From: an uncultured Clostridia bacterium
GTDB lineage: Bacteria > Bacillota > Clostridia > Lachnospirales > CAG-274
Assembly (NCBI GenBank): GCA_947585865.1
Contig: CANPXH010000001.1
Coordinates: forward strand, 121,249 to 185,248
DNA: 64,000 nt
Direction: 5' to 3'
The position numbers and the translations under genes are program-made. Within the stretch, counting starts at the first letter, position 1. Each line of letters begins with the position of its first letter. This document shows, one piece after another, positions 25,211 through 34,325 of the stretch. The notes under the pieces are model-generated. The model was given only the letters and a program-made list of their open reading frames with translations, was not told where the DNA came from and did no database searches.

Positions 25211-26143
25211 TCACTTTAATTCATAGGACGCAAAAAGCTCATTTACCCTATCATCGAATTCGTCTATATTTTTTGATTTCTTTATTTTTTTGCTTATCTT
25301 TTCGCTGTCCTCAAAAGCGTATACCATATATGTGAGCAGTTCCTTCATTTTGTGCATTAAAGGTACACTGCCGTACAGTATTTCGCTGTATTCCTCATAT
25401 ATTCCATTATAAAAGCTTCTCAGGCTTTTCTTTGTAAGCCCGCCTTCTCCTTTTACGGCAAGAGGAAGTGCCGGATCTATAAGTACGCCCCTGCCTATCA
25501 TAACGGTATCTGCAGCGGGGAACATTTCTGTAAGTTCGTTATATTTTTCAACATTGAAAATATCGCCGTTGAAGCACAGAGGTATTTTACTGTTTTCAAC
25601 GGCATATCTGTATATTTCATAATTTGGCGTGTTCTTGTACATATCCTTTCTTGTGCGTGGGTGTATTATAAGCTCATGTATGGGATATTTGTTATATATT
25701 TCCATGAGCCTGTAAAACTCTTCGGGAGTCTCCCTGCCCAGCCTGGTTTTTACGGATATTTTATAATCGCTTTTATAAATTTTATCCAAGAAGATATCCA
25801 GCTTATCCGGGTATGCCAAAAAGCCCGATCCCCTGCCCTTTGATACAACTGTGCCCGAAGGACATCCCAAGTTCAGATCGAATTCCTTATAGCCGTATTG
25901 CTCAAGACTTTTGCACATAGTTAAAAATCCTTCTGCCGAATCGGTCAATATCTGAGGCACAAGATTTTGTCCTTTGTTATTTTTCGGCAGTATATCTCTC
26001 AGCACTTTTTTGCTGAGAGTTCCCTTTTCACAGGGAGATATAAAGGGAGTAAAGTATTTGTCCACACCGCCGAAATATTTATGCTGATTGCTTCTGAAAA
26101 TATTGCCTGTTATCCCTTCCATGGGAGCAAGATATATCTTCAT
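25211..26143 (-). CDS. dus: tRNA-dihydrouridine synthase
   Basis: A 310-residue flavoenzyme. The N-terminus YLAPMEGITGNIFR and the active-site region FDLNLGCPSGTVVSKGRGSG (catalytic Cys near residue 94) are diagnostic of Dus. So are SVKTRLG near 134, IIHPRTRKDMY near 160 and VMIGRGVLIDP near 218. Dus reduces specific uridines in tRNA D loops with FMN and NAD(P)H. The start ATG 26143 has AAAGGTGG upstream. It is transcribed toward the tRNA-Pro terminator and is probably separate from the aldo/keto reductase gene (83-nt gap). Which of the bacterial Dus subfamilies it belongs to was not determined. Confidence 0.9.
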   Translation of the reverse strand: MKIYLAPMEGITGNIFRSNQHKYFGGVDKYFTPFISPCEKGTLSKKVLRDILPKNNKGQNLVPQILTDSAEGFLTMCKSLEQYGYKEFDLNLGCPSGTVVSKGRGSGFLAYPDKLDIFLDKIYKSDYKISVKTRLGRETPEEFYRLMEIYNKYPIHELIIHPRTRKDMYKNTPNYEIYRYAVENSKIPLCFNGDIFNVEKYNELTEMFPAADTVMIGRGVLIDPALPLAVKGEGGLTKKSLRSFYNGIYEEYSEILYGSVPLMHKMKELLTYMVYAFEDSEKISKKIKKSKNIDEFDDRVNELFASYELK

Positions 26144-26226
26144 GGTTCCACCTTTATCCTTATGATATGAGCCTTGATCTTATAGGTATTGAATATAAGA
26201 TATTTATATCATAATACATACTTGTA

Positions 26227-27261
26227 TCATACGTCTGCTTTGCCTGCAAGTACCCTTTTGTAATCCTCGTAATTTGCCCTGAGCAGATCGGGAGTATTCA
26301 GTTCATAGGGGCATCTGCTTTTACATTGTCCGCAGTTTATACAGTTTTCAATCTGCTTCATATTGCTCTGCCATGTTTCCGAGAGCCATGTCTTTGAAGG
26401 TGCTCTTCTCAGCATAAGAGACATTCTGGCACAGTTGTTGATCTGTATGCCCATAGGACAAGGCATACAGTAGCCGCAGCCTCTGCAAAAATCAGAGCTA
26501 AATTCCTTTTTGTCCTTTTCTATCTCAGCCATGATTTCATCGGTCATTTCCGGAGTGTTGTCCATATAGTATAGCCATTCATCCAGTTCCTTTTCCCTCT
26601 GTATGCCCCATATAGGCATTACGTTGTCATACTGAGATATAAAGGAATATGCAAGGCGTGAATTTGTAATAAGGCCTCCTGCCAAAGCCTTCATAGCTAT
26701 AAAGCCCATATTCTTTTCCTTGCATTTTTCCGCAAGCTCAAGCTCTCTTTTGCCTGACAGATAGCTGAAGGGGAACTGTAACGTTTCATAAAGGCCCGAT
26801 CTTATTATTTCCTCTGCAACGCCTATTTTGTGTGCGGTTATGCCTATGTGCTTTATAACGCCCTGTCTTTTAAGATCCTCCATAAGCTCATACATTCCCG
26901 TACCGTCACCGGGAGCATAGCATCTGTCGGCGCAGTGGAATTGATATATGTCTATATAATCCGTTTTAAGAAGTCTGAGAGACGTCTCCAGCTGCTTCTT
27001 CATTTCTTCCGTATTCGTTGCCATTGTCTTTGTGGCAATAAATATGTTCTTTCTTATGTCGGAAAGAGCAAGCCCCAGTTTTTCTTCACTGTCTGTATAA
27101 GCTCTTGCCGTATCAAAAAATGTTATACCGCCGTCATATGCTTTCCTCAGTATCCTGACTGCGGTCTCCTTATCGTCTCTCTGTATTGGGAGAGCGCCAA
27201 AGCCATTTTGCACCGATGTGATCCCGGTGCTTCCGAGAGTTATTTTTTTCACTGCTGTCAC
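26227..27261 (-). CDS. Aldo/keto reductase with C-terminal 4Fe-4S domain
   Basis: A 344-residue protein. The AKR barrel occupies residues ~5-255: FDTARAYTDSEEKLG with the catalytic Asp/Tyr near 49-54, YIDIYQFHCAD near 101 and HIGITAHK near 137. A C-terminal ferredoxin-like extension has CRGCGYCMPCPMGIQI (near 262) and CINCGQCKSRCPYEL (near 313). This architecture is common in anaerobes, and the substrate is unknown. It follows the DUF445 gene by 3 nt, so it is probably co-transcribed with it and the amidase. The proline-rich Cys spacing is intact for two 4Fe-4S clusters. Confidence 0.9.
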   Translation of the reverse strand: MTAVKKITLGSTGITSVQNGFGALPIQRDDKETAVRILRKAYDGGITFFDTARAYTDSEEKLGLALSDIRKNIFIATKTMATNTEEMKKQLETSLRLLKTDYIDIYQFHCADRCYAPGDGTGMYELMEDLKRQGVIKHIGITAHKIGVAEEIIRSGLYETLQFPFSYLSGKRELELAEKCKEKNMGFIAMKALAGGLITNSRLAYSFISQYDNVMPIWGIQREKELDEWLYYMDNTPEMTDEIMAEIEKDKKEFSSDFCRGCGYCMPCPMGIQINNCARMSLMLRRAPSKTWLSETWQSNMKQIENCINCGQCKSRCPYELNTPDLLRANYEDYKRVLAGKADV

Positions 27262-27264
27262 TCC

Positions 27265-28152
27265 TTAAACAAAAAACAATATGTTTACAAAACCCAATAA
27301 AAATCCTAACAATGCGCCTAAATATACTATAGCTCTAAGCTCCCTGTGCATAATACCGAATATCATCTGCTCAAGCTCTTCCGCATCAAATGAGCTTACC
27401 TTATCTACAACTATACGCTCTATGTTGACAAGCCTGAGTATACTGTCTATATTTTCTTCTATTATCATTTTGCAAAGACCTATAAAGCCACGTATCACCT
27501 GAGGCGATCTGTCCTCATATTTTGCAACAACGTCACATATGCGCATCGAAAGTATTTCGTCAATGCTTTTTCCTATTTCGTCATATATTATTTCGGGAGC
27601 CTTCTCTGCGAGAACATTATTGATAATGCCGCCAAGCTTACCGATAAGCTCATCGTTTATAAAAAGGGATACGAAGCCCATACCCGATTTTTCCTTAATC
27701 ATATCGATGCCGCTCTGAGCAAGCTTTGTTCCAATATCCGCATCATTTATTTTGGAAGACACAGCCAATGTTATGCTTTCTTGTATTGATACCTTATACA
27801 TATCGATATTTTCTTCCGATATATGGGACATAATCACATCGGCAATTATCCTTTCATCGTTTCTCCTTTTTTGTACGGCATTCATAATAGAAATATATAC
27901 CTTATCAAGACTTTCATCACTTGTTACGGTATTTATCACGGTATCACGGTTTAAAAGCTGTGTGCTTATAACGCTGCCTATAGATCTGGCTATACTATCC
28001 TTTTGCTTTGGTATAAGGCCCGGTGTGAAAGGTATATGAAATTTGCCTATATATATTGCCTTCCTTGGTCTGAAAAGCATTTTTATGGCAATGTCATTTG
28101 TAATATAGCCTATGACTCCGCCTAATATCGGAGGTGCGATAAATTCTACCAT
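27265..28152 (-). CDS. DUF445-family membrane protein
   Basis: A 295-residue protein with hydrophobic ends: an N-terminal segment (VEFIAPPILGGVIGYITNDIA) and a C-terminal one (YLGALLGFLLGFVNILFF), joined by a long helical soluble region. GYITNDIAIKMLFRPRKAIY and FTPGLIPKQKDSIARSIG near residues 44-61 are the DUF445 (YheB/YtlR-like) signatures. The molecular function of the family is unknown; some members affect envelope or spore properties. Its start overlaps the amidase stop by 7 nt and its stop is 3 nt from the aldo/keto reductase start, so it is translated from a shared message. Confidence 0.85.
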   Translation of the reverse strand: MVEFIAPPILGGVIGYITNDIAIKMLFRPRKAIYIGKFHIPFTPGLIPKQKDSIARSIGSVISTQLLNRDTVINTVTSDESLDKVYISIMNAVQKRRNDERIIADVIMSHISEENIDMYKVSIQESITLAVSSKINDADIGTKLAQSGIDMIKEKSGMGFVSLFINDELIGKLGGIINNVLAEKAPEIIYDEIGKSIDEILSMRICDVVAKYEDRSPQVIRGFIGLCKMIIEENIDSILRLVNIERIVVDKVSSFDAEELEQMIFGIMHRELRAIVYLGALLGFLLGFVNILFFV

Positions 28153-29519
28153 TGCTGAATATCTCCGAAGTATTTTTCTATAGCCTGACTTATTTTAAGA
28201 GCAAGCTCCTTTTGTCCTGCTTCGCTTATAAGATAAGCATATTCCTCGGGATTAGACATATATCCTGTTTCTATGAGGATCGCCGGACAGGCTGATATCC
28301 TTGTGAGAGCAAGATTGTTTTTTTCATAAGGCGCATTCATAGTCTGACTTACGTTTTCCACAAAGGCCGTAGGGGAATCATATGTATACAAGTCGAGAGT
28401 GCCCTTCAATTCGCCGAAATCTTCCCACTCGTTTCTTGAATTGCAATGTATGGACACTGCAACATCAGGCATTACTTCATTTATTTTAGCTGTTCTGGTT
28501 CCGAGAGCAACATATGTATCGTCACTCCTTGTGAGCACGACCTCCGCTCCCTTTGATTCAAGCCGGTCTTTTACCATATTTGTGATAGAAAGAGTTACCG
28601 TCTTTTCATATATATCTCCCAGACCCAAAGTACCGGCATCCTCTCCGCCGTGGCCTGCATCGAGCACTATTGTGGCGCCCTTTAATGTACCCTTCTCCAA
28701 TTCCGATCTTTCATTTAAAATCACTGTCATATTTTTATTGTCAAATACAGGCTTATATCCTATATATTTGCCCGGCTGAGTAAAGTAAAAGGTATATACC
28801 GCATTACCCTCTATGTCTTTTTCATACTTTACATTTTTAAACATATCCTTATTCGGGTTTCCGAGACCTATGCCCTTTGTATCATAGAGTATCACCTTTA
28901 TGCTGTCGGACTGAAGCAATACGGCATACTCCGTAGGTCTGTCCATGCCGAATACTATTCCGTTATTATAGCTAAGGCTTTTCACGGAATTTACGCCGTA
29001 TATCTTGTTTGTTTTGTCTATAGCGCTTTTGTAGAGATAATTGTCGTGAACTGTTCTGTAGTATTCGGAATTTTCTCCTGTTATGCGCACAAGAGTGCCC
29101 TTCACATAAGGCGTGATAAGATCGTCATTTGCCTCATCGGGTCTTGAACGGACCGTGGGATTATCCATATTTACCTCACCTATAAAGCTTACGGCTTTGA
29201 AAGGATCCGAATAAGAAGCCGAACCGTTTACGGCATTTCTTGTTATTGTGTATGTGCTTTTGGAAGATGTGTTGTCAAACTCAAATACATTTTTACCCGG
29301 CTTAAGAGAAGCGTAATAGTTGAAAAAACCCTCCTCTGTAACATTGATCTTCTCTCCGTTTATGTAAAGCGGGTATGCAGGATCACAATGACCTGCAAGG
29401 CTGTAATTGGCCGCCGTTGTTACCAAGCCGTTTTTTACATAGTTCATTTTGATATCAGCCTGTGTGCTTACAGCCATAAGTGTTGTAAGCAGCCCTGCCA
29501 AAGCAAATATTTTTTTCAT
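28146..29519 (-). CDS. Secreted N-acetylmuramoyl-L-alanine amidase (Amidase_3)
   Basis: A 457-residue protein with a signal peptide (1-21, ending TQA). The first 270 residues are beta-rich and similar to Ig/SH3 or copper-amine-oxidase-like wall modules. The catalytic Amidase_3 domain runs from about 285: TIVLDAGHGGEDAG (zinc His), EKTVTLSITNMV with Glu, SIHCNSR near 367 (zinc His), and ILIETGYMSNPEE near 422 with the catalytic Glu. It cleaves the bond between MurNAc and L-Ala in peptidoglycan. It is first in a minus-strand unit with the DUF445 and aldo/keto reductase genes. It may serve in cell separation, spore cortex or wall turnover; this cannot be settled here. Confidence 0.9.
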   Translation of the reverse strand: MKKIFALAGLLTTLMAVSTQADIKMNYVKNGLVTTAANYSLAGHCDPAYPLYINGEKINVTEEGFFNYYASLKPGKNVFEFDNTSSKSTYTITRNAVNGSASYSDPFKAVSFIGEVNMDNPTVRSRPDEANDDLITPYVKGTLVRITGENSEYYRTVHDNYLYKSAIDKTNKIYGVNSVKSLSYNNGIVFGMDRPTEYAVLLQSDSIKVILYDTKGIGLGNPNKDMFKNVKYEKDIEGNAVYTFYFTQPGKYIGYKPVFDNKNMTVILNERSELEKGTLKGATIVLDAGHGGEDAGTLGLGDIYEKTVTLSITNMVKDRLESKGAEVVLTRSDDTYVALGTRTAKINEVMPDVAVSIHCNSRNEWEDFGELKGTLDLYTYDSPTAFVENVSQTMNAPYEKNNLALTRISACPAILIETGYMSNPEEYAYLISEAGQKELALKISQAIEKYFGDIQQW

Positions 29520-29611
29520 ATAAATTCTCCCTTCTTTTGCTTATATATATAATTTTAAAACGACAGGATAATAAAGTCAAGTATTTTAAAATTTCACACT
29601 TGCGAACCCGC

Positions 29612-29695
29612 AAAAAAAGGAGGCGCTTTTGCACCTCCTAAGCGTGTCGATAAAATCAACACGCTTGAAAGAAATGCTTTTGCACCTCCTTTTTA
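29612..29695 (-). terminator. Terminator of pepD containing a repeat insertion
   Basis: On the minus strand AGGAGGTGC pairs with GCGCCTCCT followed by TTTTTTT (29612-29640), a strong terminator. A second copy of CTTTTGCACCTCCT lies at 29677-29690, just past the pepD stop. Between the two copies is one member of the 26-bp GCGTG...CGCTTG repeat. The arrangement looks like an insertion that duplicated part of the terminator. Confidence 0.75.
29642..29667. repeat. 26-bp intergenic repeat, copy 1
   Basis: It begins GCGTGTCGATAAAA and ends CACGCTTG. Its ends form a hairpin GCGTGT/ACACGC. Copies 2 (41189-41214) and 3 (54409-54434) have the same length and the same ends. Confidence 0.55.
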
Positions 29696-29696
29696 T

Positions 29697-31145
29697 TTAT
29701 TTAAGTTCCTTTAATATCTCAAGTACATATTTCCATGTTCTCTGAACAGAGCCTATATCCATTCTCTCGTTGGGAGTGTGTATATCTTTCATTTCAGGGC
29801 CGAAGGAAACGCAGTCGAGACCCGGCATCTTGCCTGCAAAAAGGCCGCATTCAACTCCGGCGTGAAGAGCCTGCACCTTAGGCTTATAGCCGTACTGCTT
29901 TTCAAATATCTTTATCATAATATCTCTGAGCTTAGAGTCCTTTTTATACTCCCATGCGGGGTAGTCGCCTATGCAGTCGATCGTACCGCCCAGCATATCC
30001 ATAAGATTTGCCATACGGCTTATAAGCTCTTCCTTCTCAGTGCCTATGCTGCTTCTTACGGCATATCTCATATACACTTCGTTTTCATCTGTCTTGAGTA
30101 CGCCCATATTAAGTGATGTCTGCACAAGACCCGGTATATCGGCGCTCATTCTCTGTATTCCCTCGGGCAGATTTATAAGGGCTGTTATGAGCCTTCTTTG
30201 AACATCCTCAGTCATTACATTGTAAGTACCTCTTCCCACTTCCGTTACCTCAAATGAAAGTTCGGGATCCGAAACGATATATTCTCCGGAAAGAGTGGCA
30301 TAAAATTTATGCCTTGCCACTCTTGCCGCTCTTACATCTTCAGAGGATACGACAATTTCCGCTATACATTCTCTTGGAATGGCATTTTCCTTGAGTCCGC
30401 CGTTTATTGATATGAGCCTGCAAGCGATCTCCTTGCGAAGTTCGTTTATAAAACGGCTCATAAGCTTATTGGCATTAGCCCTGCTCTTATCTATCTCAAC
30501 GCCCGAATGACCGCCTGTAAGTCCGCTTATCTCGATCCTGAGGCAAACACCATCTGCCTTTTCACGCTTTATGGGAATATGGCACGTAGTGTTGTTGCCG
30601 CCGGCACAGCTTACGAGCAGCACTCCCTCATCCTCGGAATCCAAATTGAGCATAACTCGTGATGTGAGCACGGAACAGTCAATATCCGCCGCACCGAACA
30701 TACCTGTTTCCTCATCTACCGTAAATATAGCTTCTATAGGAGGATGAGGAATATCATCTGCCGCCAGTATTGCAAGAGCAAATGCAACAGCTATGCCGTC
30801 ATCTCCGCCAAGTGTTGTGCCTTCGGCGGTAACATAACCGTTCTCTATCTTTATGTTCAGTCCATCTTTTTCAAAGTCAATGTCACAGCCTGCTTCTTTT
30901 TCGCACACCATATCCAAATGCCCCTGTATCATAACGGGAGCGGAATCCTCATAACCCTCTGTGCCCGGTTTGAAAATTATAACGTTGTTAAGGGCATCCT
31001 GTATATATTTAAGCCCATGCTTTTTTGCAAAATCAACACAGTGATCGCTTATTTTTTTTGTATTGCCGGAGCCGTGGGGTATAGAACATATTTCCTCAAA
31101 ATACTCAAAAACCGCCTTTGGCTCCAAGCCTTCTAAAACTGCCAT
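29697..31145 (-). CDS. pepD: Aminoacyl-histidine dipeptidase PepD (M20 peptidase)
   Basis: A 482-residue protein of full length for PepD. Metal-site motifs: MIQGHLDMVCEK (near 72, His and Asp), TLGGDDGIAVA (near 112, bridging Asp), TVDEETGMFGA (near 143, catalytic Glu-Glu), NLDSED (near 171) and LHAGVECGLF near 435. PepD hydrolyses X-His and other dipeptides with zinc in the cytosol. It is downstream of the PqqD-like and small membrane protein genes (12-nt gap) and close to the OPT transporter, consistent with peptide use as a nutrient. Confidence 0.93.
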   Translation of the reverse strand: MAVLEGLEPKAVFEYFEEICSIPHGSGNTKKISDHCVDFAKKHGLKYIQDALNNVIIFKPGTEGYEDSAPVMIQGHLDMVCEKEAGCDIDFEKDGLNIKIENGYVTAEGTTLGGDDGIAVAFALAILAADDIPHPPIEAIFTVDEETGMFGAADIDCSVLTSRVMLNLDSEDEGVLLVSCAGGNNTTCHIPIKREKADGVCLRIEISGLTGGHSGVEIDKSRANANKLMSRFINELRKEIACRLISINGGLKENAIPRECIAEIVVSSEDVRAARVARHKFYATLSGEYIVSDPELSFEVTEVGRGTYNVMTEDVQRRLITALINLPEGIQRMSADIPGLVQTSLNMGVLKTDENEVYMRYAVRSSIGTEKEELISRMANLMDMLGGTIDCIGDYPAWEYKKDSKLRDIMIKIFEKQYGYKPKVQALHAGVECGLFAGKMPGLDCVSFGPEMKDIHTPNERMDIGSVQRTWKYVLEILKELK

Positions 31146-31157
31146 AGTATTTCCTCC

Positions 31158-31508
31158 TTATTTCTTCTTTTTATACACAGGCTTGCCCTGCTCTACAGGC
31201 TCGATAAGACCATCCTTGATCATAAGCTCGGTAAGATTTGCCGTAAATCTCTTATCCGCCTGTACCACAGCGCTGTTCCTGCTCATAAACTCCTTTGCCT
31301 GTATTCCTTCCACAAGGGAGCGCATTTCCTTCTCGGTTATCGTTTCGTGGGTCTTAAGGTAATGCATTACCTTATCCGATGCTTTTGAGAAAAGCATATT
31401 GGCAAGTCTCTCCTTTTGAAAATATGCCTTGCGCATACCCCACAGCGTCAAAATCGCAGTCACAAGAGCAAAGAGAAGAATACCCGCTATCATTATCGGT
31501 ATCCTCAT
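31158..31508 (-). CDS. Small membrane-anchored protein of unknown function
   Basis: A 116-residue protein with an N-terminal membrane helix (residues 3-22, PIMIAGILLFALVTAILTL) and a soluble helical remainder. Segment TEKEMRSLVEGIQ... through TELMIKDGLIEP has the look of a winged-helix-like domain but is not diagnostic. Its start overlaps the stop of the PqqD-like gene at 31508, and pepD follows 12 nt later, so the three are co-expressed. No family is recognised. The tight coupling suggests a partner of the PqqD-like protein. Confidence 0.65.
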   Translation of the reverse strand: MRIPIMIAGILLFALVTAILTLWGMRKAYFQKERLANMLFSKASDKVMHYLKTHETITEKEMRSLVEGIQAKEFMSRNSAVVQADKRFTANLTELMIKDGLIEPVEQGKPVYKKKK

Positions 31509-31864
31509 TATTTTGCCCCCTTCACAGTTATAAATCCGTTTCTTTGAAGAGTTGCCATATAGGTCACGACTCTGTCAAGCATTCTGTCCTTTTCCTTTGG
31601 GAATTTTTTCAGCATGATGTTTACTATATCGGATATGTTGTTTTTTCCGTCTATATTTTGCCATACCTCGCTGCCGTATTTATCCAATGATATATGACTT
31701 ATACGTGGCTTATTAAAGAATTTTTGTGCCAAAAAATGATAAAAGCCTTTGTTCTCCATATCTACCTCGACCATACCGTCTTCTCCGATACGCCAAGGGC
31801 GTGCATCGCTTCTGACAGGAATACTCTCCATATAGTTGGGCGAAACTTTTTTCTTCTTAGCCAT
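31508..31864 (-). CDS. PqqD-family (RRE-like) small protein
   Basis: A 118-residue protein. ISHISLDKYGSEVWQNIDG and ISDIVNIMLKKFP (residues ~55-87) match the PqqD winged-helix fold, which in RiPP pathways binds precursor leader peptides. The N-terminal 50 residues are basic and then aromatic. No radical SAM maturase, short precursor peptide or exporter lies beside it; the partner gene encodes a small membrane protein and the next is pepD. Lone PqqD-like proteins occur in Clostridia without a known role. It could be a peptide-binding protein unrelated to RiPPs. Confidence 0.75.
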   Translation of the reverse strand: MAKKKKVSPNYMESIPVRSDARPWRIGEDGMVEVDMENKGFYHFLAQKFFNKPRISHISLDKYGSEVWQNIDGKNNISDIVNIMLKKFPKEKDRMLDRVVTYMATLQRNGFITVKGAK

Positions 31865-31896
31865 ATACTGCTCCTTACCTTAAAATAAAATCAAAT

Positions 31897-31930
31897 ATGG
31901 GAAGCTGCCTCGGGCAGCCTCCCTATTTTT
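31897..31930. terminator. Intrinsic terminator between the OPT and PqqD-like genes
   Basis: GGGAAGCTGCC (31899-31909) pairs with GGCAGCCTCCC (31913-31923) apart from one mismatch. It is followed by T-rich sequence on both strands. It lies 39 nt beyond the OPT stop codon. Confidence 0.7.
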
Positions 31931-31961
31931 TGATACTCTGATCTGTTTGATACGTCACATT

Positions 31962-33839
31962 TTACTTCTTCTGCTTATTACCGAACATAAACCATAACAT
32001 TATGGCAACAAGCACAACGAAGAACGCAACGCCGCCCCAGTTGCCTAAAATACCGCCTACGCTCAGATCGATGCCGAATACCGCAAATACCGCAAGTAAA
32101 ATACCTATAAGGCCTTCGCCTGCTATCATACCTGATGAGAAAAGCACACCGTTATCTGCAACCTCCTTACGTCTGTCCTCGGATGCAAACTTTCTCTTAT
32201 CTATCCAAAGACGGATAAGACCGCCTACCATGATAGGAGTTGAAAGATGTATAGGAAGATAAAGACCTATTGCAAAAGGAAGTACCGGTATACCGATTAT
32301 TTCAACTGCAATAGCAATAAATACACCTGTGAATACAAGACCCCACGGAAGATTGCCGCCCATAACGCCTTCTACTACCATCTTCATAAGAGTAGCCTGA
32401 GGAGCAGGTATCTGACTTGAGCCGTATCCCCATGCAGCATTCAGAAGATAGAGAACGCCTGCTATGGCAAGACCTGCCGCAACGGCGCCTATAAGCTCGC
32501 CTACCTGCTGATTGAAGGGTGTAGCGCCTACGATATAGCCTGTCTTAAGATCCTGAGAGGTATCGCCTGCCATAGCGGCTACGATACAAATTACCGTACC
32601 GATACATATAGCTGTAGTCATACCTGCCATGCCTGTATTTCCCGTTGCCTTAAGTATGACCGTAGAAATAAGAAGCGTTGCGATAGCCATACCTGAAACA
32701 GGGTTGTTGGATGAGCCTACAAGGCCGACCATACGAGCTGAAACAGTTGCAAAGAAGAAGCCGAATACAACTATTATAATAGCTGCAAGCAAGCTTACGG
32801 GAACACTTGGTATTACCCAAAGAAGAAGAGCAACTACAACTGCGCCTATCATAGCTATAGGCAAGGATATAGTCTTTTCTGTACGTGAAACACCGCCTGT
32901 TTTTCCGAAGCCCTTCATTGCCTTTGCAAATGTAGATATAATAAGAGGAAGCGACTTTATAAGGCTCAATATACCGCCTGCCGCAACAGCGCCTGCGCCA
33001 ATATAGCGCACGAAGCTGCCCCATAATGTCCATGTATCAAGAGTATTGAACGCCTCTGTTGCAGGATACATAACAGCATCTCCGCCTACGAGCACAAGCA
33101 TAGGCATAATTACGAACCAGCCCAGAACAGCGCCGCCCAGCATATAAGATGCAACTCTTGCGCCGCAAATATAGCCAACGCCTACAAGAGCGGGAAGAAC
33201 ATCCATACCTATGCCTGAACCGGGATATTTGCTTATAGACCAGTCTACCTCGCTTGGGAACAGGCAGATGCCGTCTGCAATAAACTTATATATGGCAGCT
33301 ATGCCTAAGCCTGAAAATACAAGCTTTGACTTGTCGCCGCCCTCTTCGCCTGCAAGAAGCACCTCGGCACAGGCTGTACCTTCCGGGAAAGGAAGAACGC
33401 CGTGTTCCTCAACGATAAGAGCCGTACGCAGGGGTATCATAAAGAGAGTACCGAGTATACCGCCGCATACAGATACACACGTTATCATAAGAAATGACGG
33501 AGCAACAACGGAGCTGTCCTCTGCTGCCCACATGAACAATGCGGGAAGTGTAAATATAGCACCTGCCGCAAGTGACTCGCCGGCAGAACCGACTGTCTGT
33601 ACCATATTATTTTCAAGTATTGAGTTCTTGCGCAGAATAACACGGATAACACCCATTGAAATAACTGCCGCCGGGATAGAAGCCGATACGGTCATACCCA
33701 CACGCAAGCCAAGATATGCGTTGGCAGCGCCGAATACGACTGCAAGAATAATACCTAAAATAATTGAAGTTGCTGTAAATTCCGGAACGATCTTGTCCGC
33801 CGGGATGTAAGGCTTAAAGGATTGTTTAGAATTGTCCAT
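31962..33839 (-). CDS. OPT-family oligopeptide transporter
   Basis: A 625-residue protein with some 15-16 membrane helices. The N-terminal helix NAYLGLRVGMTVSASIPAAV (near 40-59) and FPEGTACAEVLLAGEEGG (near 150) are signatures of the bacterial OPT (YSL-like) subgroup. So are GDTSQDLKTGYIVGATP (near 425) and GLYLPIHLSTPIMVGGLIR (near 545). The family imports oligopeptides or metal chelates with protons; for Clostridia members the peptide substrate is inferred. It has its own promoter and terminator and lies next to pepD, so di- or oligopeptide uptake is the best guess. Confidence 0.92.
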   Translation of the reverse strand: MDNSKQSFKPYIPADKIVPEFTATSIILGIILAVVFGAANAYLGLRVGMTVSASIPAAVISMGVIRVILRKNSILENNMVQTVGSAGESLAAGAIFTLPALFMWAAEDSSVVAPSFLMITCVSVCGGILGTLFMIPLRTALIVEEHGVLPFPEGTACAEVLLAGEEGGDKSKLVFSGLGIAAIYKFIADGICLFPSEVDWSISKYPGSGIGMDVLPALVGVGYICGARVASYMLGGAVLGWFVIMPMLVLVGGDAVMYPATEAFNTLDTWTLWGSFVRYIGAGAVAAGGILSLIKSLPLIISTFAKAMKGFGKTGGVSRTEKTISLPIAMIGAVVVALLLWVIPSVPVSLLAAIIIVVFGFFFATVSARMVGLVGSSNNPVSGMAIATLLISTVILKATGNTGMAGMTTAICIGTVICIVAAMAGDTSQDLKTGYIVGATPFNQQVGELIGAVAAGLAIAGVLYLLNAAWGYGSSQIPAPQATLMKMVVEGVMGGNLPWGLVFTGVFIAIAVEIIGIPVLPFAIGLYLPIHLSTPIMVGGLIRLWIDKRKFASEDRRKEVADNGVLFSSGMIAGEGLIGILLAVFAVFGIDLSVGGILGNWGGVAFFVVLVAIMLWFMFGNKQKK

Positions 33840-33891
33840 ATAACCTACCTTCCTTCTGTATTATTTGTATTTTTTTACAACTTACTTTATA

Positions 33892-33920
33892 ATTTTACAA
33901 AAAAACATGGGATAAGTCAA
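33892..33920 (-). promoter_or_regulatory. Promoter of the OPT transporter
   Basis: Minus strand TTGACT (33915-33920), 17 bp ending TG, TAAAAT (33892-33897). The start codon is about 55 nt downstream. Confidence 0.7.
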
Positions 33921-34223
33921 CAAAAATTAAGATTTATTTAAGAAAATTGTATAAAATATATATAAATGATAGGCAAATTATACAAAAAGCAAATGCAAAT
34001 TTTATCAAAAATAAATAATATGCGCCTTAAAAGCAAGCCTACGACCTGTAAGCAAAGCCGATATACAGGCATATATGACACGCCCGAAAGCCGTTTGTTA
34101 CGATGATATGCATTTTATACCGAAACATACTTAAAACGCTTAAAGCATTTTATATTCCCGAGTTACCGTATCGCCGCATCCTCGCCCGATAATTTCGTAA
34201 AGCAAATGGCAAATAAAATAATC
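33921..34223. other. Divergent A/T-rich intergenic stretch without recognised feature
   Basis: About 300 bp between the OPT promoter and the promoter of the aryl-CoA operon. A weak CCTGT/ACAGG inverted repeat is near 34048-34076. No gene or structured RNA is evident. Confidence 0.5.
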
Positions 34224-34267
34224 TTGATAATTATGCCGAAATTAGTTATAATGTTTGTAACATTATT
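34224..34267 (+). promoter_or_regulatory. Promoter and operator-like palindrome of the aryl-CoA operon
   Basis: TTGATA (34224-34229), 17 bp, TATAAT (34247-34252). The exact 19-bp palindrome ATAATGTTTGTAACATTAT (34249-34267) overlaps the -10 and the predicted start. A repressor bound there would block initiation; the protein is unknown. Confidence 0.7.
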
Positions 34268-34325
34268 TTTTACGTTTTATTACATATAAAAATAAAAATA
34301 TAAAGGAAAGAAAGGAAATTGCACA

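Noticed and set aside
29581..29700. CRISPR-like repeats
   Set aside because: Only two partial copies with hairpin and terminator character; no regular spacer array and no cas genes.
31508..31864. RiPP biosynthesis cluster around the PqqD-like gene
   Set aside because: No radical SAM maturase, short precursor gene or peptide exporter within several kb; the radical SAM gene at 24 kb is of the PflA-like type.
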